Source: Cryptomeria japonica (taxonomy: Eukaryota > Streptophyta > Pinopsida > Cupressales > Cupressaceae). Taken from it: 64,000 nt of DNA. The DNA is taken from the NCBI RefSeq assembly GCF_030272615.1, contig NC_081409.1:529230291-529294290 (forward strand), read 5' to 3'. This document shows positions 33,694 through 44,909 of the stretch, one piece after another; positions within the stretch are counted from its first letter, which is position 1; each line of letters opens with the position of its first letter. Both the position numbers and the translations under genes were made by a program. The notes under the pieces were generated by a model. The model saw nothing but the letters and a program-made list of their open reading frames with translations, had not been told where the DNA came from and did not search any database.

Positions 33694-35835
33694 TTATCCT
33701 TTCACACCATAACTATACCCGATGAAGATACATTTCACAGCCTTGTTCTCCAACTTTGTTCGCTTCTCCTTTGGCACATGTGCATATGCCTCGCAACCAA
33801 AAACTCTAAGATGTCTCAATGAAGGCTTGTGACCTGACCATGCTTCCATAGGCGTTTTATCAACAAGAGATGATGTAGGAGACCTATTAATCAGGTAGCA
33901 AGCAGTGGCAACAGCTTCAGCCCAAAAATTTTGTTCGAGACCAGCACCACTCAACATACTCCTAGCCTTCTCCATCAGTGTCCTGTTCATTCTTTCTGCA
34001 ACTCCATTCTGCTGTGGAGAATACGGAGTTGTCTTCTGCCTGTTAATTCCACAGTCTTTACAAAATCTATCAAAATAATTAGAGCAAAACTCACCGCCAT
34101 TATCAGTTCTCAAACATTTTATTTTCTTTCCAGTCTGCAACTCAACCATTGCTTTAAATTCTTTAAAACGACTAAAAACTTCAGATTTACTCTTTAGAAA
34201 ATATACCCATGTCCTTCTACTAAAATCATCAATAAATGAAACATAATATGTGGATTTTCCAATCGAAGAGACATCTACTGGACCAAACACATCAGAATGG
34301 ATAAGATCCAAAACACCACAAGTTTTATGAGAACTCGAGTAAAACTGAACGCGGTTTTGTTTTCCATAAATGCAATGCTCATAGAAATCAAAGTCAAGAT
34401 TACAGTCATTCAAACCTTCAACAAGGTTTTTATTTTTCAAGGTCCTTAGACCCTTTTCTCCAATGTGGCCAAGTCTCTGGTGCCATAACATAGTCTTCTC
34501 TGCAGGTAACTTTGCTTTAGATGAAAGAGCACCCTTAGGTACCCAAAAACCATTTCCATCTGCTGAAGGTGAAACCTTCAAATCTTCCAGTGAAGTATCC
34601 GTAGATTTACTTTTTACAGAAGTGCTATTACACTCAACAGTGTATGCTTCAAGCTTATACAAAGTGCCAAACCTGACACCTCTATCAACTACCATAGCAC
34701 CCTTAATCATCTTACATCCTGCTTCAGAAAAGACTACTTGCACACCCGCATCTATCAGTTTGCTCACAGATAATAGGTTTCGTTTTAATCCAGGGATATG
34801 CAGCACACCATTAATCCTTTTTATTCTACTATTAGAAAACCTGATTCTAACTTTACCTCGACCAACAATGTCTAGATGTGAATCATCACCCAAGTACACC
34901 TTACCTCCATTAAATCCTTCATATTCAGAAAACCAATCTCTATTGGAAGTCATATGAAAAGATGCACCTGAGTCAATTAGCCAGGCATCATTACCTGCAT
35001 GAGTCGCCAAAGCCACAATAAAGGCATCGCCATCTTCCTTGTCGGACTCAGAATCAGAATCAAACTTTTTCTTTTTCTTCTTCTTCTTTTCTTCTTTGCA
35101 ATCCTTACGGATGTGACCTGGTTTACCGCAATTCCAGCAAATGACTTTGGACTTTCCAGGAGATTTCAATCTCCCTTTGGATTTGGACTTGTTGCGCTTA
35201 TCATTTTTCTTGCCTTTCTCCTTAGGTCTTCCATGAACGGTTAGGGCTTCCTTTGAACTGATGGATACCTTCCTTCGCATCTCTTCACCGAGTAGGGCAC
35301 CCACCACATCTTCAGATTTCAAAACAACAGAAGTACTACCGATAGCCATAACAAGAGAATCCCACGAATCAGGCAAAGAACAAAGCAAGATCTGACATTT
35401 CTCCTCCTCGTCCATCTTAACACCGATGGATACTAATTGAGCCACCAACATATTGAATGCTTCCAGGTGGTCTGCAATTCGTCCACCCTCTTCCATCTTC
35501 AAGGAATACAATTTCTTTCTTAAGAAAATTTGATTTAATAAATATTTCACTTGATACATCTCACCAAGCTTAGTCCATAGCTTCTTTGCAGAGTTTTCTT
35601 CATGGACATTGATTAGAACAGAGTCTGCCAGGCACAGTCTGATTAGACCCTTGGCTTTTCGGTCCATAACATCATACTGAGCTACCGCAGTAGGATCTGA
35701 GGGCCTTTGGACATTCGCATCAACAGCATCCCAAAGATCTCGATCTATTAGCAGATCTTCCATCTTCAGCTTCCACATCTCAAAATTACTTCCATTAAAT
35801 TTCTCCACCTCTATTCTCCTTGACGAACTCGCCAT
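33694..35835 (-). CDS. RE7 Gag, protease and integrase (713 codons)
   Basis: ATG at 35835 opens MASSSRRIEVEKFNGSNFEMW, a copia gag. A basic stretch is followed by one CCHC knuckle CWNCGKPGHIRKDC (residues about 233-246) and a run of nine lysines. Protease has WLIDSGASFHMT with Asp intact. Integrase has the HHCC domain (LWHQRLGHIGEKGL; the Cys pair is degraded to FYEHCIYGKQ) and a core with HSDVFGP, LRTDNGGEF and NGVAERMNR, a full Asp-Asp-Glu set, then GCEAYAHVPKEKRTKL. The frame ends at 33694 through a one-base insertion, so the natural protein would have continued into RT. A product of about 80 kDa could still be made. Confidence 0.93.
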   Translation of the reverse strand: MASSSRRIEVEKFNGSNFEMWKLKMEDLLIDRDLWDAVDANVQRPSDPTAVAQYDVMDRKAKGLIRLCLADSVLINVHEENSAKKLWTKLGEMYQVKYLLNQIFLRKKLYSLKMEEGGRIADHLEAFNMLVAQLVSIGVKMDEEEKCQILLCSLPDSWDSLVMAIGSTSVVLKSEDVVGALLGEEMRRKVSISSKEALTVHGRPKEKGKKNDKRNKSKSKGRLKSPGKSKVICWNCGKPGHIRKDCKEEKKKKKKKKFDSDSESDKEDGDAFIVALATHAGNDAWLIDSGASFHMTSNRDWFSEYEGFNGGKVYLGDDSHLDIVGRGKVRIRFSNSRIKRINGVLHIPGLKRNLLSVSKLIDAGVQVVFSEAGCKMIKGAMVVDRGVRFGTLYKLEAYTVECNSTSVKSKSTDTSLEDLKVSPSADGNGFWVPKGALSSKAKLPAEKTMLWHQRLGHIGEKGLRTLKNKNLVEGLNDCNLDFDFYEHCIYGKQNRVQFYSSSHKTCGVLDLIHSDVFGPVDVSSIGKSTYYVSFIDDFSRRTWVYFLKSKSEVFSRFKEFKAMVELQTGKKIKCLRTDNGGEFCSNYFDRFCKDCGINRQKTTPYSPQQNGVAERMNRTLMEKARSMLSGAGLEQNFWAEAVATACYLINRSPTSSLVDKTPMEAWSGHKPSLRHLRVFGCEAYAHVPKEKRTKLENKAVKCIFIGYSYGVKG

Positions 35836-35945
35836 CTGACTATTCCTGCAACAAGATCAAAAAGTGTCTTCTGCATAAGCTCCCACTCAAATCTGGATTA
35901 GTTCAAAAAACCCAACTGCCCACAATTGAAACCAAAGGTGATCTG

Positions 35946-35957
35946 GCTCTGATACCA
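35946..35957 (-). other. RE7 primer-binding site (initiator Met tRNA)
   Basis: The minus strand reads TGGTATCAGAGC two bases inside the LTR. Confidence 0.93.
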
Positions 35958-35959
35958 CT

Positions 35960-36853
35960 TGTAAGGAAGTTAAGTAGCGGAAACAACTTCCTACACTAAC
36001 CTTGAGAGGAGGGTAATGCAAAACTTTTTCAGATCATTACAACAGTTACAGAAAATAGAAATAGATATAATAGCAATCATACCACAACACAATGATTTAC
36101 GTGGGGAAAACCCTTTCGGGAGAAAAACCCCACCCTCCAAAAGCAGCTCAATATTTTATTCAGCAATCAAAAATAGATTACAACATACTTGTAGAGCAAG
36201 CTCTTCGCAGGAGTACCACTAATCAGAGATTCAGAGGCAACTCAATAGCCATAAGACTCTTACACACAACCTCTATCTCACACACCTCATAAATAGGAGA
36301 TACAATACAAGAAACCGTCAAACGGTATTACAAAACCATGGGCTAAAACCACCCAATAAGGTGTAGCCAACCTTATCTCCCTTCTAGATGCCCTATGACA
36401 TGTTAAAGCACACATCAACATGTGTCGCTCCCCTTTATAGCTCATTTATGTATCCGATACAAATTATTTTTCCTATTTCAGGAGTACAAACTTCCGGAGG
36501 CCATAACTTGAGAACCGGGTGTCCGATTGATGAACCGTTTGAAGCGCCGGAAAGCTCGTGAAGTGCTCTATCACCTTGTAACCCGCTTCGCCGGTTACGG
36601 CCACTTTTCAGGGCATTTCGGAGCCTCTAAAGTCCCCAAAATTAAGTTTAAATATTTTATTGCACCCCTCCAAGACGAAAACATTAATATCTTCAAAACT
36701 AGCTGTGACCTTGCGACGCAACTTTACCGGAATGCTTATCTAACCAACCAGAAGCTTTAGGAAGAGTTTCGCACCATTTCGTGCTCAAATGAAAACTTAC
36801 TATAAATAGTAACCTCGCATAAATGCAAGGTTGAGACACCATTTTTCCCAACA
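35960..36853 (-). repeat. RE7 5' LTR (894 bp)
   Basis: Partner of 30841-31734. Flanked on the right by ttttt (36854-36858), the second target copy. Confidence 0.95.
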
Positions 36854-36961
36854 TTTTTAGCATCCTAATCTTAACTGTTTGAATAATTTGTGTGTGTTAG
36901 GTTGTTATCTTTGTTATTTCAATCATCTTTATTTCACACACATTTTTACTCACACATTTCT

Positions 36962-36979
36962 CGCATGCCTGGTGGGACT
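36962..36979 (+). other. RE6 primer-binding site
   Basis: Reads CGCATGCCTGGTGGGACT. It matches the RE4 site at all but two or three positions, two of them C-to-T. This links RE6 to RE4. Confidence 0.65.
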
Positions 36980-37149
36980 CACTTCATGGGTCCATCTCAT
37001 GTTTTTTGTTGTTTGTGTGTTATATTGCAAATTTTTGACTGTTGTAGGCAAAAACATGAGAATACAGGTGGATTTTTGCCTCGATATAAGTCATTTTCAT
37101 CCCAATTTCAATTTATAAAAGTAGTTGGATTACTTTGTGAAGTGGTGGG

Positions 37150-38401
37150 TGTAATACCCTAAAAATGGTCACCTAAACCATGGGTCCCTAGTCTCGACAA
37201 CATCACCAAGGTCCTAACCAAAGGCAATTAAATCAACCTTGAGCACCTAATTAATTAATTCTTCAATCATTAATGTTACATGGCAAATTAATCACTCTAT
37301 ATTAATTAAATATTTAATTAATTAATTAAATCATTCCAAGTAAATCATTTTGATCAATTATCCTATTTATTTAATTAAATATCCTAGCATATTTAATTAA
37401 TAAATCAATTTGCCATTTAAATCACAAAAAAAGAATTAATTTAAAGAAAAAGAGATTAATCACAAAAAAGGAATTAAACACCAAAAAAAGGAATTAATTT
37501 GCAAAAGAAAAGAATTCAATTGAGAGAAGAAATCAAACTTAAGATATTTTTTTTTCTAAAATTGAGATAATTTGAGAAATTTCAGAAAAGCAATTAAATC
37601 CAATTAATCATTTTCTCTAAAATTAAAACTCAAAGCTTTTCTTAAGGAAAGAGGTTATGTTGCATTGAAAAAACTTTTTATAAATAAAAATCTTGAGCAA
37701 ATTAAAGAAATGTGCATGGAATTGACTATTTTTATCTCATGTGCATGGAATCAACTAATTTTATCTCCAATGCAAACTCAAACTTATTATTTGAATACAT
37801 TCAATCAAGCTATAATTGGGATCTATCTCAAGATTAACTTAATTTGATCTCTCAATTATTTCAATTAACCTGGATTGTGCTTTTTCTTAAGGAATCTCAA
37901 CCGCTCATTGTTAATCAATCTTGACCATTGGTCTCTCTTTTGAGTCTCTATAATTTCAGCCTTCATCTCTCATTCAAAAGACTATGGAGATTTATTGTTA
38001 TTGTGCAATTTTTAAATTTGAGTCAATGAAGATATTGTGCTTTGAGATTATTGCATCTTAGTTTATCTTTTTTGCATACTTAGTTTAATCATGATTGCCT
38101 GAATTCATCTAGCTTAATATTCATTCATCTAGCTTAATTTTCATTCATCTAGCTTAATCTTGCATACATTTAGCTTAATCTTGTGCTCATATAGATTAAA
38201 TCCTTCATCTTGGTGTAGTCTAGTCACTGGTATTGCTTAGACAAATTTGAGAGCAAGTCTATACTCACATCTTTTAGAAGGCAATAGGTCAATTTGTTAT
38301 GGTTTTTATATTCATGATTATATCTGCTAACCATGCATGCAATGACTTAATTGAAGTGTTGCGTCTTACAACTTGCAGAGTTTATTCACTTTTCACACAC
38401 A
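37150..38401 (+). repeat. RE8 5' LTR (about 1.25 kb)
   Basis: Starts TGTAATACCCTAAAA and ends CACACA at 38401, next to a primer site. Contains ATTAATTAAA repeats (37250-37400) and a GAATTAA-rich stretch (37430-37520). The partner LTR is not visible. RE8 lies in the leader of RE6. Confidence 0.65.
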
Positions 38402-40400
38402 TTTTTTGTGCCCACCATGGGGCAAAAGACTACAATTTTCAGCCTCGCAGATCAACTTATTTTTTATTTTTCAGATTTTTTTTCCATACAGTTATTGCTA
38501 AAAATCGTACGAGTTTTCACAAAGGCTTGAATGACAATCTGCAGGTCTTGTACAGTTTGTGGTGAATTATCGTATGACTGGGTGAGAATTATCATACAAT
38601 TTTCTTGTTTTTGGTATTAAAATAGATTGCATTTTTAGGGTATTTTTTATTGGATTTTGATGGTACTAATGCTAACCCTAGCTTGTTTTCTGTTTGCCTG
38701 AGAGATTTTTTTTTTAACACCCTAACTAGTTTTTTGCAGAACATTTATCGAAGAACATGCTTGTCGCATAAAAATAATATGACTATTGATTCGTTGTTTT
38801 TGCAGGTTGCTTGAGGAGATTCAAGTGAATATCATGTATTCTTTAAATTCATTTTTTAGGCACTTAAATTGCTATCTGTTTAATGAACAAATCTATCTTT
38901 TATGTTTTAAGAAAAATCTAAGAGGTAGGAGAGTATGCTCTTGTCTGCATAGACAATTAGAAATCTTGACCCTCGAAACTTTTTCTAAGTTTCAAGATTT
39001 GTGTACCTTTAGCGGGCCTGTCATAGTGGGAAAAAGTAATCACCCTGTGAGAACAACCCAAGTGAGTACGGCTGGACCTGAGAATTCCAAATAACTATAA
39101 TAAATAGGCCTCTAGTGATTAAAGTCTCAGAGGACATGATTATTTGAGTTTTCTCTTTGAGATCTCTCATATCGAGCATTTTGTAGGGCCTCATGGTCTC
39201 AATAACGTTTACATGACTACAACTTGTTTTAGTACCTTATCGGGATATAGGCCTTAATCATGCTTGCATGACTTCAAGGGGTAATTTCGAACGAAATTCC
39301 CTACTAATAATTATAATATAGAGGCTACCGGATTCACCTCCTAAAGGGGATAATCTTTGTGCAAGAGAGATAGTAAATCTCCCAAGATACTTGCCATTTC
39401 GTGCCCCCATTAGCATTTGGAGTCGGCTAATATGACGTTAAGAATCCATTGCATGAGACTCAACGATCGTATTCTGATTAAGCTATTGGGTGTGTACCTG
39501 AGTCTGCAAGGAAAGGTTTTCTTCTCTCAGCCAACTTCTATAAGGTTAGCATGTTGTGATTGAAGTCATTATACATCTTGCATGTTTGCTGTGTTTTCAT
39601 CCTTGAAACTAAAAATGAAATACTGAAACTCGGGAAAACAATCAAAATGTCAAAAAACTCAGTGATCAAAACTCTGTCCATGTCAGAAACTATTCCTCTG
39701 TCATACGAGTCTACTATTTTTTCATCTGGCTACACATCTACTGTCATATGAGTCTACTATTTTGTCGTCTGGTTATATACCTATTGTCATACAAGTCTGA
39801 ATTCATCCTATCAGTTTGTCGTTCGGTCCTGTCAGAATTATCATCCTGGTCCTCAGAATTGTCATCTGACCTTTGAAACACTGTCATATGAGTAATCATT
39901 ATCCTCATCAGGTTGTCATCTAGAGAAATTTAAACTGTCGTGTGAGTATAGGAAGCAACTCGTATAAGAAGCTGTCTGTATCGTCTGGGAGTCGCTAAAT
40001 TGTCCTATGGGTCTGAACACTCTGTCGTACAAATTTTTAATTTTGTTAGTCCAAATTTTGTCTGTTTTCATACTTTTCTAAAATTGTTATACTTGCCTAA
40101 TCAGTCTACAGTAAGCATATATCTGGTCTTTTTGATCTTGAGAATAAACAATCTTGATAGTGTACCCCTGCAGTTGTGTTGCACGATTTTTTTGATCATC
40201 TTTTAGCTAGTTCAATCAACTACTTATCAAACTAAATCAACCTAAGTTACTTAGATCACATCTTATACAGGATAGATCATTCCCAAAACTAGACTGAGTC
40301 TTAGTCACTTCTCTCAAATCACTACACCAAATGAACAACTAGCTCCAATTTGACCTTGACATCTGCATCACTTCTAGCTCTCAGTCACATCAGTTATTAA
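38402..40400 (+). other. RE8 leader with conserved core and two motif arrays
   Basis: Array 1 (38505-38600) has about three copies of AT(C)GTACGAG/ATCATACAA. The core (38920-39480) has GTAGGAGAGTATGCTCT, TTTAGCGGGCCTG and a GAGAGATA(G)TAAATCTCC block matching RE11. Array 2 (39695-40035) has about nine copies of GTC(A/G)TA(C/T)GAGT. No ORF is convincing. Confidence 0.7.
38406..38423 (+). other. RE8 primer-binding site, Lys-tRNA-like
   Basis: Reads TTGTGCCCACCATGGGGC. It resembles the complement of a plant lysine tRNA 3' end (TGGCGCCCACCGTGGGGC) with three mismatches. Assignment is tentative. Confidence 0.5.
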
Positions 40401-42292
40401 TGTCTATTCAAACCAGAAGTTCTCGTAAGAAAGCTTTCAAAGGTAAAGGACAATCCTTTTCATTATAGACTAATCCATTCTTTGTAGAAGAACCCGTATC
40501 TGACAAACCTTCGTCATCAAATATACCAATTTTTTATCAACCCTTATCTCCCACCATGTCTGGAGAAAGGAAATAAAGAGAAGTTGTTAAACACTATACT
40601 TATGACAATATTAGTACCCATGCTAATGATAGTGATTCCTCATCTAGTGAGTCTGAAGCTTCCGAACCTACAAAAGCTATTAAAAATAGCTATCAAAATG
40701 ATAAAGATTTTTGAAAAATGATGAAAATCATCATGGCTAGAGAAAAAGAAGAGCATTTTCTAGAGCTAGCAAAACAAAGCGCTAAACATTCCACTAATTA
40801 TAACATTAAAACCCTTATCACTAAAGAGGAAGAGACACCACTAGCATTGGTAAACAAACAATTACAAGCGTTAAATTAAAAACACGGATAAATCATCTAT
40901 GCAATATTCTTTAGACACGATCTGCCCGTTCCCATTTGACAAGAACCTTCACATGCCTCCAATTCCGTCAAGAGTTGAAATTCCTAAGTTTGACAAATAT
41001 GATGGTACCACAGATCCTCAAGACCATGTCAGAGAATTTTAAGCTTTATGTACGGAGTTCATGCATGAACAGACATATCTCATGCACTTTTTCCCAAGGA
41101 GTTTAGGAGGACAAGCTATGGAATGGTTTTCAAGCCTACCTATGGGAATTAAATCTTTTGAGGAATTAGTCAAATTGTTTCTTCAACAATACTCCTATAA
41201 CATTCGTCATCTAGTCACTATGATCGAGCTTTGCAATACCAAACAGAAAACAAGAGAACCTTTTCTCACTTTTCTTCAATGTTGGAGCAAGATGTTCTCT
41301 AGATATTCACGGCCTATCCCAGATTCTAAGAAGATGGACATTTTTGTCAATAACATGATCCTTGAATTGAAATACAATATCCAAATGAAAGTATACCTTT
41401 CATTCAACAAAATGGTAGATAGTGCCCACAAAATGGAAGATGTGCTAATAAGAAAATGAGATATATCACTTTGGAAAGAAACACATGAAGGCTCTAGTTC
41501 CAAAGAAAAGAACAAATACTGGAAATATGACAAAGATAACAACAAAAATGTTGTTAATGATGGAGTGGTGGACACTATTAAATCTAATCAAAACCCACAA
41601 TATTTAATCTGGCTAGCGGCAAACAAGCCCTCAAAGCAGTTGAAATTGCTGCGGAAAACCCTCCGAAGAAATCAAAAGAGTGGTTTAAAGAGAAGCCTTG
41701 GCTTGCAAAGCCTAAACACTATTTCACTCCTTTGGAAGAATCGTATGAATCATCTCTTAAGACTTTATTGGCAAATGATCTGATCACATTGCCTGACAAC
41801 TCTAGACTATATAATCCAGAAGGTAAACCAAAATGGTGGAGGGAAAATGAGTACTGTGAATATCATCGAAACAAGGGTCATACAACAAATAACTGCATGA
41901 AACTCAAACATGAGATTCAAGACCTCATCGATGCTGGCAAAATTGTTGTTGGAAATCACATGACTAATGTTGATCACAAAGCCTTCAAAGATCTCTTACC
42001 TTCTTATGAACAAGGTGATTCCTCAAAATCCAAGGGAGGTGGCAAAGTCAATTACACCTATGCCAACAATGACAATGTGATCAACATGATTGAATCTTCC
42101 CAATCTAAGTATTGCAACATGATCATAGTCAAAGATAAACAAACTAAAATGCAAACTACAAATGCTGTAACCCACGCTCAAAAGAAGGTTACTCTCAAAG
42201 GAGCTAGTTCCTCAACTCCTGATCAAACGACATCAAACATACAGACTTCTTCAAACAGACAACCAGATACAATCATAGCTAAATCTAAGTAG
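40400..42292 (+). pseudogene. RE8 Gag, broken
   Basis: The N-terminal part (40400-40880) is broken by stops. The capsid-like domain from about 40899 reads DTICPFPFDKNLHMPP, KFDKYDGTTDPQDHVREF, then TAA 41039, then LGGQAMEWFSSLPMGIKSF and LCNTKQKTREPFLTFLQ to TGA 41457. A frameshift near 41,610 leads to KPWLAKPKHYFTPLEESY and KPKWWRENEYCEYHRNKGHTTNNC, the same C-x2-H-x4-H-x4-C knuckle as RE4. It ends at 42292. It would form a capsid; pairwise motif order matches RE4 gag throughout. Confidence 0.85.
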
Positions 42293-42486
42293 TTACTCTT
42301 GTTATGAGGGATGAATGACAAGGTAACATTAGCTCTGACTGGGGATTGTATTTTGTAAAAAATGCAAAGAACTCTAAATCTCTGGTTTCACACAACAAAA
42401 ATAGAAAGGGGACAAAAGGACACACACCAAGAAGACACAAAACAAACAACTAATATACTATGTACATGAACTCTTGATCATAGATT
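42293..42486. other. Junction between RE8 gag (+) and RE9 integrase (-)
   Basis: About 190 bases with no LTR terminus, primer site or clear purine tract on either strand. GAAAGGGGACAAAAGGACA (about 42405) is purine-rich but lacks an adjacent LTR start. This looks like a deletion or inversion breakpoint. Confidence 0.5.
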
Positions 42487-43752
42487 TCAAAGTTTATAGA
42501 GCTTCAGGTCTTGCCCATTATAGGTATAGGTCATAACCGTTCCATCAGGATAATTCAGTCTAAATGCATTCATTCCCACTACTTCATGGATCTTGAATGG
42601 ACCTTTCCACAATGAATCAAATTTTCCATGGGCACCCTTTGGTTCTCTTCTTTTGTCCCACAATAGTACTTCATCCCCTTTTAGGAACCCTCTTGGTCGA
42701 GCTCTCATATCAAAGATTTTCTTCACCCTGTTCTGATGTTCAGTAATTATGTCCACTAACATCTCTCTTTCCTCTTCCAACTTCATCAAATACATGACTC
42801 TCTTTTCTAGAGCATTTTGGAAGAAGGAGTCCTCAATTACAGTTTGAAGCCTTGCTGCTGCCAATTCCAGAGGTAAAGAAACCTTTGCGCCAATCCCATA
42901 CACTAGTTCATAAGGTGCCATTCCAATTGCTCTTTTAGGGGTAATTCTATCTACCCATAAGGCTTCATATAACGTTTTATGCCAGTCCCGAACATTATCA
43001 TCAACTAACTTCTTCATGATTGCTACCAAGTTCTTGTTGCTCGATTCTGCCAACCCGTTACCTTGCGGGAAGTAATCGGAGGAGTGTGAAAGAGTAATTT
43101 TATGTTCATAACAGAACATGGTCAATTCCTCAGAAGAGAAATATGATGCATTATCTGCGACAATCTTCTGAGGGACCCCAAAACGGACTAAAATGCAATC
43201 TTTGAGAAAATTACATACTACCTCTGAGTTCGCCTTCTTAGTGGGGACAACCTCCACCCACTTAGTAAAATAATCTATTTCTATCAGAATATACATATGG
43301 CCAGCACTAGAATGAGAATTTATTGAACCAACGAGATCAATACTCCATTGTTTGAAAGGTTCATCCACAACCATAGGCCTTAAAGGTAGAGTAGCTAATT
43401 GTGGTTTTCCAAAAAAGAGTTGACATTTTCCACATCCCTTAACATAAGTATATGCATCACGAAACATACCAGGCCAATAAAAACAATTTCTTAAAATCTT
43501 AAAAGCGGTTACTGAGGATGAGAAATGTCCATCGCAAGCTTCATCATGATAAACTTCTAGAAGCTTCCTCTATTGAGGCTTATCTACACATCTCAAATAG
43601 GTACCATCCAAACCTTTTTTGTACAAAACATCTTGCCAAATAACATACTTAGCTGCTTTTAATTTGAGATTCCTTTGTTCTTTAGTCGACAAATGACTTG
43701 GGCAACTACCATAGGTCAAGTAATAAGCTACATCAGAAAACCATGTATCTTG
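42487..43752 (-). pseudogene. RE9 Ty3 integrase, 3' portion of pol
   Basis: The open stretch 43467-42487 has the Cys pair CGKCQ, Asp in WSIDLVGSIN, Asp in VADNASYF and Glu in GLAESSNK, all intact. The C-terminal part has FLKGDEVLLWDKRREP and KGPFKIHEVVG. Upstream to 43752 the other half of the zinc domain is visible (YHDEACDGHF) after a TAG near 43571. The protein ends naturally at KLYKL, 42487. RE10 splits it from the RNase H at 51368. Confidence 0.88.
43748..43752. repeat. RE10 target-site duplication, left copy (tcttg)
   Basis: Identical to 51363-51367 at the other end. Confidence 0.95.
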
Positions 43753-44859
43753 TGTTGGAATTTTTGATGTTTATGTTGTGATTGTCATTGATGGACACAC
43801 ACTTGCATTGAGATCCCCTTTATATGTATGAGTTAGAGCACAACCGGTATTTGTTCCAACCGGTATGTTGTATTATAGTCTTTAGACTATCTGATGTTTT
43901 GCAGAATGTGTTTCCTGGTCTGAAGCAACATGTTGACCTCAAGCAGTATGAGGGATTAAAGCGGCATAACACATTTCTACCAGTCTTCATTTTTGTCAAA
44001 CCGGCAACCGGCATTTTGTATGAACCGGTAATACTTTGTGATAGTTACCACCCACCGATTCTTTGATGGTGCCGACACTGTAGCGATGCTTTTTGTGACA
44101 TGTTACCTAGTATGTCCAGGTTCACTGAACCTAGGAAATTGTAATGTAATCCTATTGGACCGACATGAAATCAGTTTCCTTTATAAGGACATCATGTCTA
44201 GGGTTTTAGGTTGTTGTTATTTGTTGTTGCGATAGTTGATACTGTGGCTAGGGTTTAAGGTGGTTGAGGAATTGGAGAGATTATGAATGTGTAGAAGACT
44301 AAAGTAATGCTAAAGTGCATTAAGAACGAGCTATCAAGGATCTAACCGAGCAGTCTATGCTATTAGCTAGATCAAACACTTGTTGATTACTCACATCTTT
44401 GACAAGTTTGTAACCCTTAACCGGGTAGGCCCAAAAGCCTCTTGTAAATCCTCTAACAAGGTGGTTCACATCTATGGATCTAAAATCCTCTAGCAAGGTA
44501 GTCTTTAATCGGACTTATCTCCTAACAGAGATTGAGATTCCTAATAGGATTTGTTCTGGTAAAGAACATTGTAAGACCTTAACCGGTCTGACCTTAACCA
44601 GTCTGGTTCCTATTCTGCAGATAGTTACTTGTGAGTTCCATCTCACCGTGGTTTTTCCCATTTGGGTTTCCACATCAAAATATCTTGTGTTATGGTGTTT
44701 GTGCTGCTGTGGGTGAATGCATTATTAGCTATTTGGTTTGCATGTTTGTTAACCAGTTTGTCTGTTAAACTGTTTTATCAGTTTATTGCTAGTGTTGCAA
44801 GGTGTTTAAGTGCAAAGATTTTTGGCATACTAATTCACCCCCCCTCTTAGTATTCATCA
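43753..44859 (+). repeat. RE10 5' LTR (1107 bp)
   Basis: TGTTGGAATT to TATTCATCA, followed by the primer site. Differs from the 3' LTR mainly by transitions and small gaps. Confidence 0.95.
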
Positions 44860-44861
44860 AT

Positions 44862-44873
44862 TGGTATCAGAGC
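44862..44873 (+). other. RE10 primer-binding site (initiator Met tRNA)
   Basis: TGGTATCAGAGC two bases after the LTR. Confidence 0.94.
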
Positions 44874-44909
44874 CAACCTTTCTATAAGTTTAACCACTTG
44901 GAAAGAGAT

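Larger units (their letters stand above)
30841..36853 (-). mobile_element. RE7: Tork-like Ty1/copia element, nearly intact
   Basis: 6,013 bp with two 894-bp LTRs (about 22 differences by eye), Met primer site, one Gag-Pol reading frame and purine tract, all on the minus strand. Gag and RT resemble the Tork group. Catalytic motifs in protease, integrase and RT are intact. I find four defects: one single-base frameshift near 33690, TAG near 33465, TAG at 32616 and TAA at 32034. It is the best preserved coding element here. Confidence 0.95.
28681..36956 (+). repeat. RE6: LTR of a Tat-like element, interrupted by RE7
   Basis: It starts TGTAGACACCTAAA at 28681, the same terminus as RE4 in element sense. 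It runs through AT-rich palindromes and internal repeats, is interrupted by RE7 (30841-36858 including one target copy) and ends CACACA at 36956 just before a primer site. The reconstructed LTR is about 2.25 kb. Only this one LTR is visible, so the extent rests on the terminus and the primer site. The remaining internal part (36957-37149) is leader only. Confidence 0.6.
37150..42292 (+). mobile_element. RE8: Tat-like Ty3 element, LTR to gag only
   Basis: LTR, primer site, a leader of about 2 kb sharing the RE4/RE11 core, and a gag homologous to RE4 gag. Nothing of protease or pol follows. At 42293-42486 it meets RE9 in the opposite orientation, so the 3' half was lost in a rearrangement. Confidence 0.75.

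Noticed and set aside
36962-37149. Short segment as an independent solo LTR between RE7 and RE8
   Set aside because: It begins with a primer site like that of RE4, so it is the start of the RE6 interior, cut by RE8.
42405-42425. Purine-rich run as a polypurine tract closing RE8
   Set aside because: No TG LTR start follows and no LTR matching 37150-38401 is found downstream.
44862-44873. TGGTATCAGAGC sites as tRNA gene fragments
   Set aside because: Only the 12 bases matching the tRNA 3' end are present, always next to an LTR, so they are primer-binding sites.
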